DNA of 5,394 nt, from positions 1 to 5,394 of the forward strand of contig JAEZSU010000051.1 of assembly GCA_023421635.1 (NCBI GenBank), in the 5' to 3' direction. The translations under genes and the position numbers were made by a program. This stretch comes from Actinomycetes bacterium. GTDB lineage: Bacteria; Actinomycetota; Actinomycetes; Actinomycetales; Microbacteriaceae. Below, in pieces: positions 5,362 through 5,394 of this stretch (within the stretch, counting starts at the first letter, position 1; each line of letters opens with the position of its first letter). The notes below the pieces were generated by a model that saw only the letters and a program-made list of their open reading frames with translations, did no database searches and was not told the DNA's origin.

Positions 5362-5394
5362 CCCGTCCGTGAACAGCGTCATCTCCTCGGCGAG
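5339..5394 (+). CDS. Possible start of a further gene (5' end only, low confidence)
   Basis: An ATG at 5339, overlapping the deaminase end by 23 nt in another frame, opens a frame that runs to the window edge (MESTRSSDPSVNSVISSA). An in-frame GTG at 5369, eight nt after the deaminase stop, is an alternative start with a weak GAG (5356-5358). Neither has a good ribosome binding site, and nothing is recognisable in 18 codons. No terminator is visible in 5362-5394, so the operon could continue, but a convergent gene ending beyond the window is equally possible. Confidence 0.2.
   Translation, partial: MESTRSSDPSVNSVISSA

Overview
The window is high-GC DNA with GTG/ATG starts and tightly packed genes. 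An F420/FMN-type nitroreductase-like gene stands at its left edge. These traits suggest a high-GC actinobacterium, plausibly Microbacteriaceae (Microbacterium-like). That assignment rests on composition and protein style only.

Layout. (1) The left edge carries the 3' part of a small deazaflavin-dependent-nitroreductase-family gene, stop at 435-437. (2) A gap of 191 bases (438-628) follows. It is less GC-rich and holds the probable operon promoter, an inverted repeat at 500-527 and small potential leader hairpins. (3) From 629 to 5361 run five genes in one direction that look like one operon. They encode a lipoprotein substrate-binding protein of the NMT1/THI5-like type, an SsuB/TauB-type ATPase, two different SsuC/TauC-type permeases, and a metal-dependent deaminase of the adenosine/adenine deaminase family. 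Gaps are 35 nt (binding protein to ATPase) and 45 nt (second permease to deaminase). ATPase and permease 1 overlap by 11 nt, and the two permeases overlap by 4 nt. (4) The last 33 bases may hold the start of another gene, but too little is visible.

How the genes work together (inference). The lipoprotein captures a small heterocyclic molecule outside the cell, the two permeases and the ATPase import it, and the deaminase removes an exocyclic amino group in the cytoplasm. NMT1/THI5-like binding proteins typically bind pyrimidine precursors, flavins or related ring compounds, and the deaminase sequence is closest to the adenine-deaminase (ADE) branch. An amino-purine, amino-pteridine or similar compound used as nitrogen source or for salvage fits, but the substrate cannot be read from the sequence.

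Two points deserve most attention. The deaminase keeps every expected metal ligand but lacks the glutamate of the family's His-Ala-Gly-Glu motif; it reads His-Cys-Asp-Ile-Asp. In addition, a perfect 13-bp GC-rich hairpin sits inside the first codons of the ATPase gene, just downstream of the binding-protein gene.
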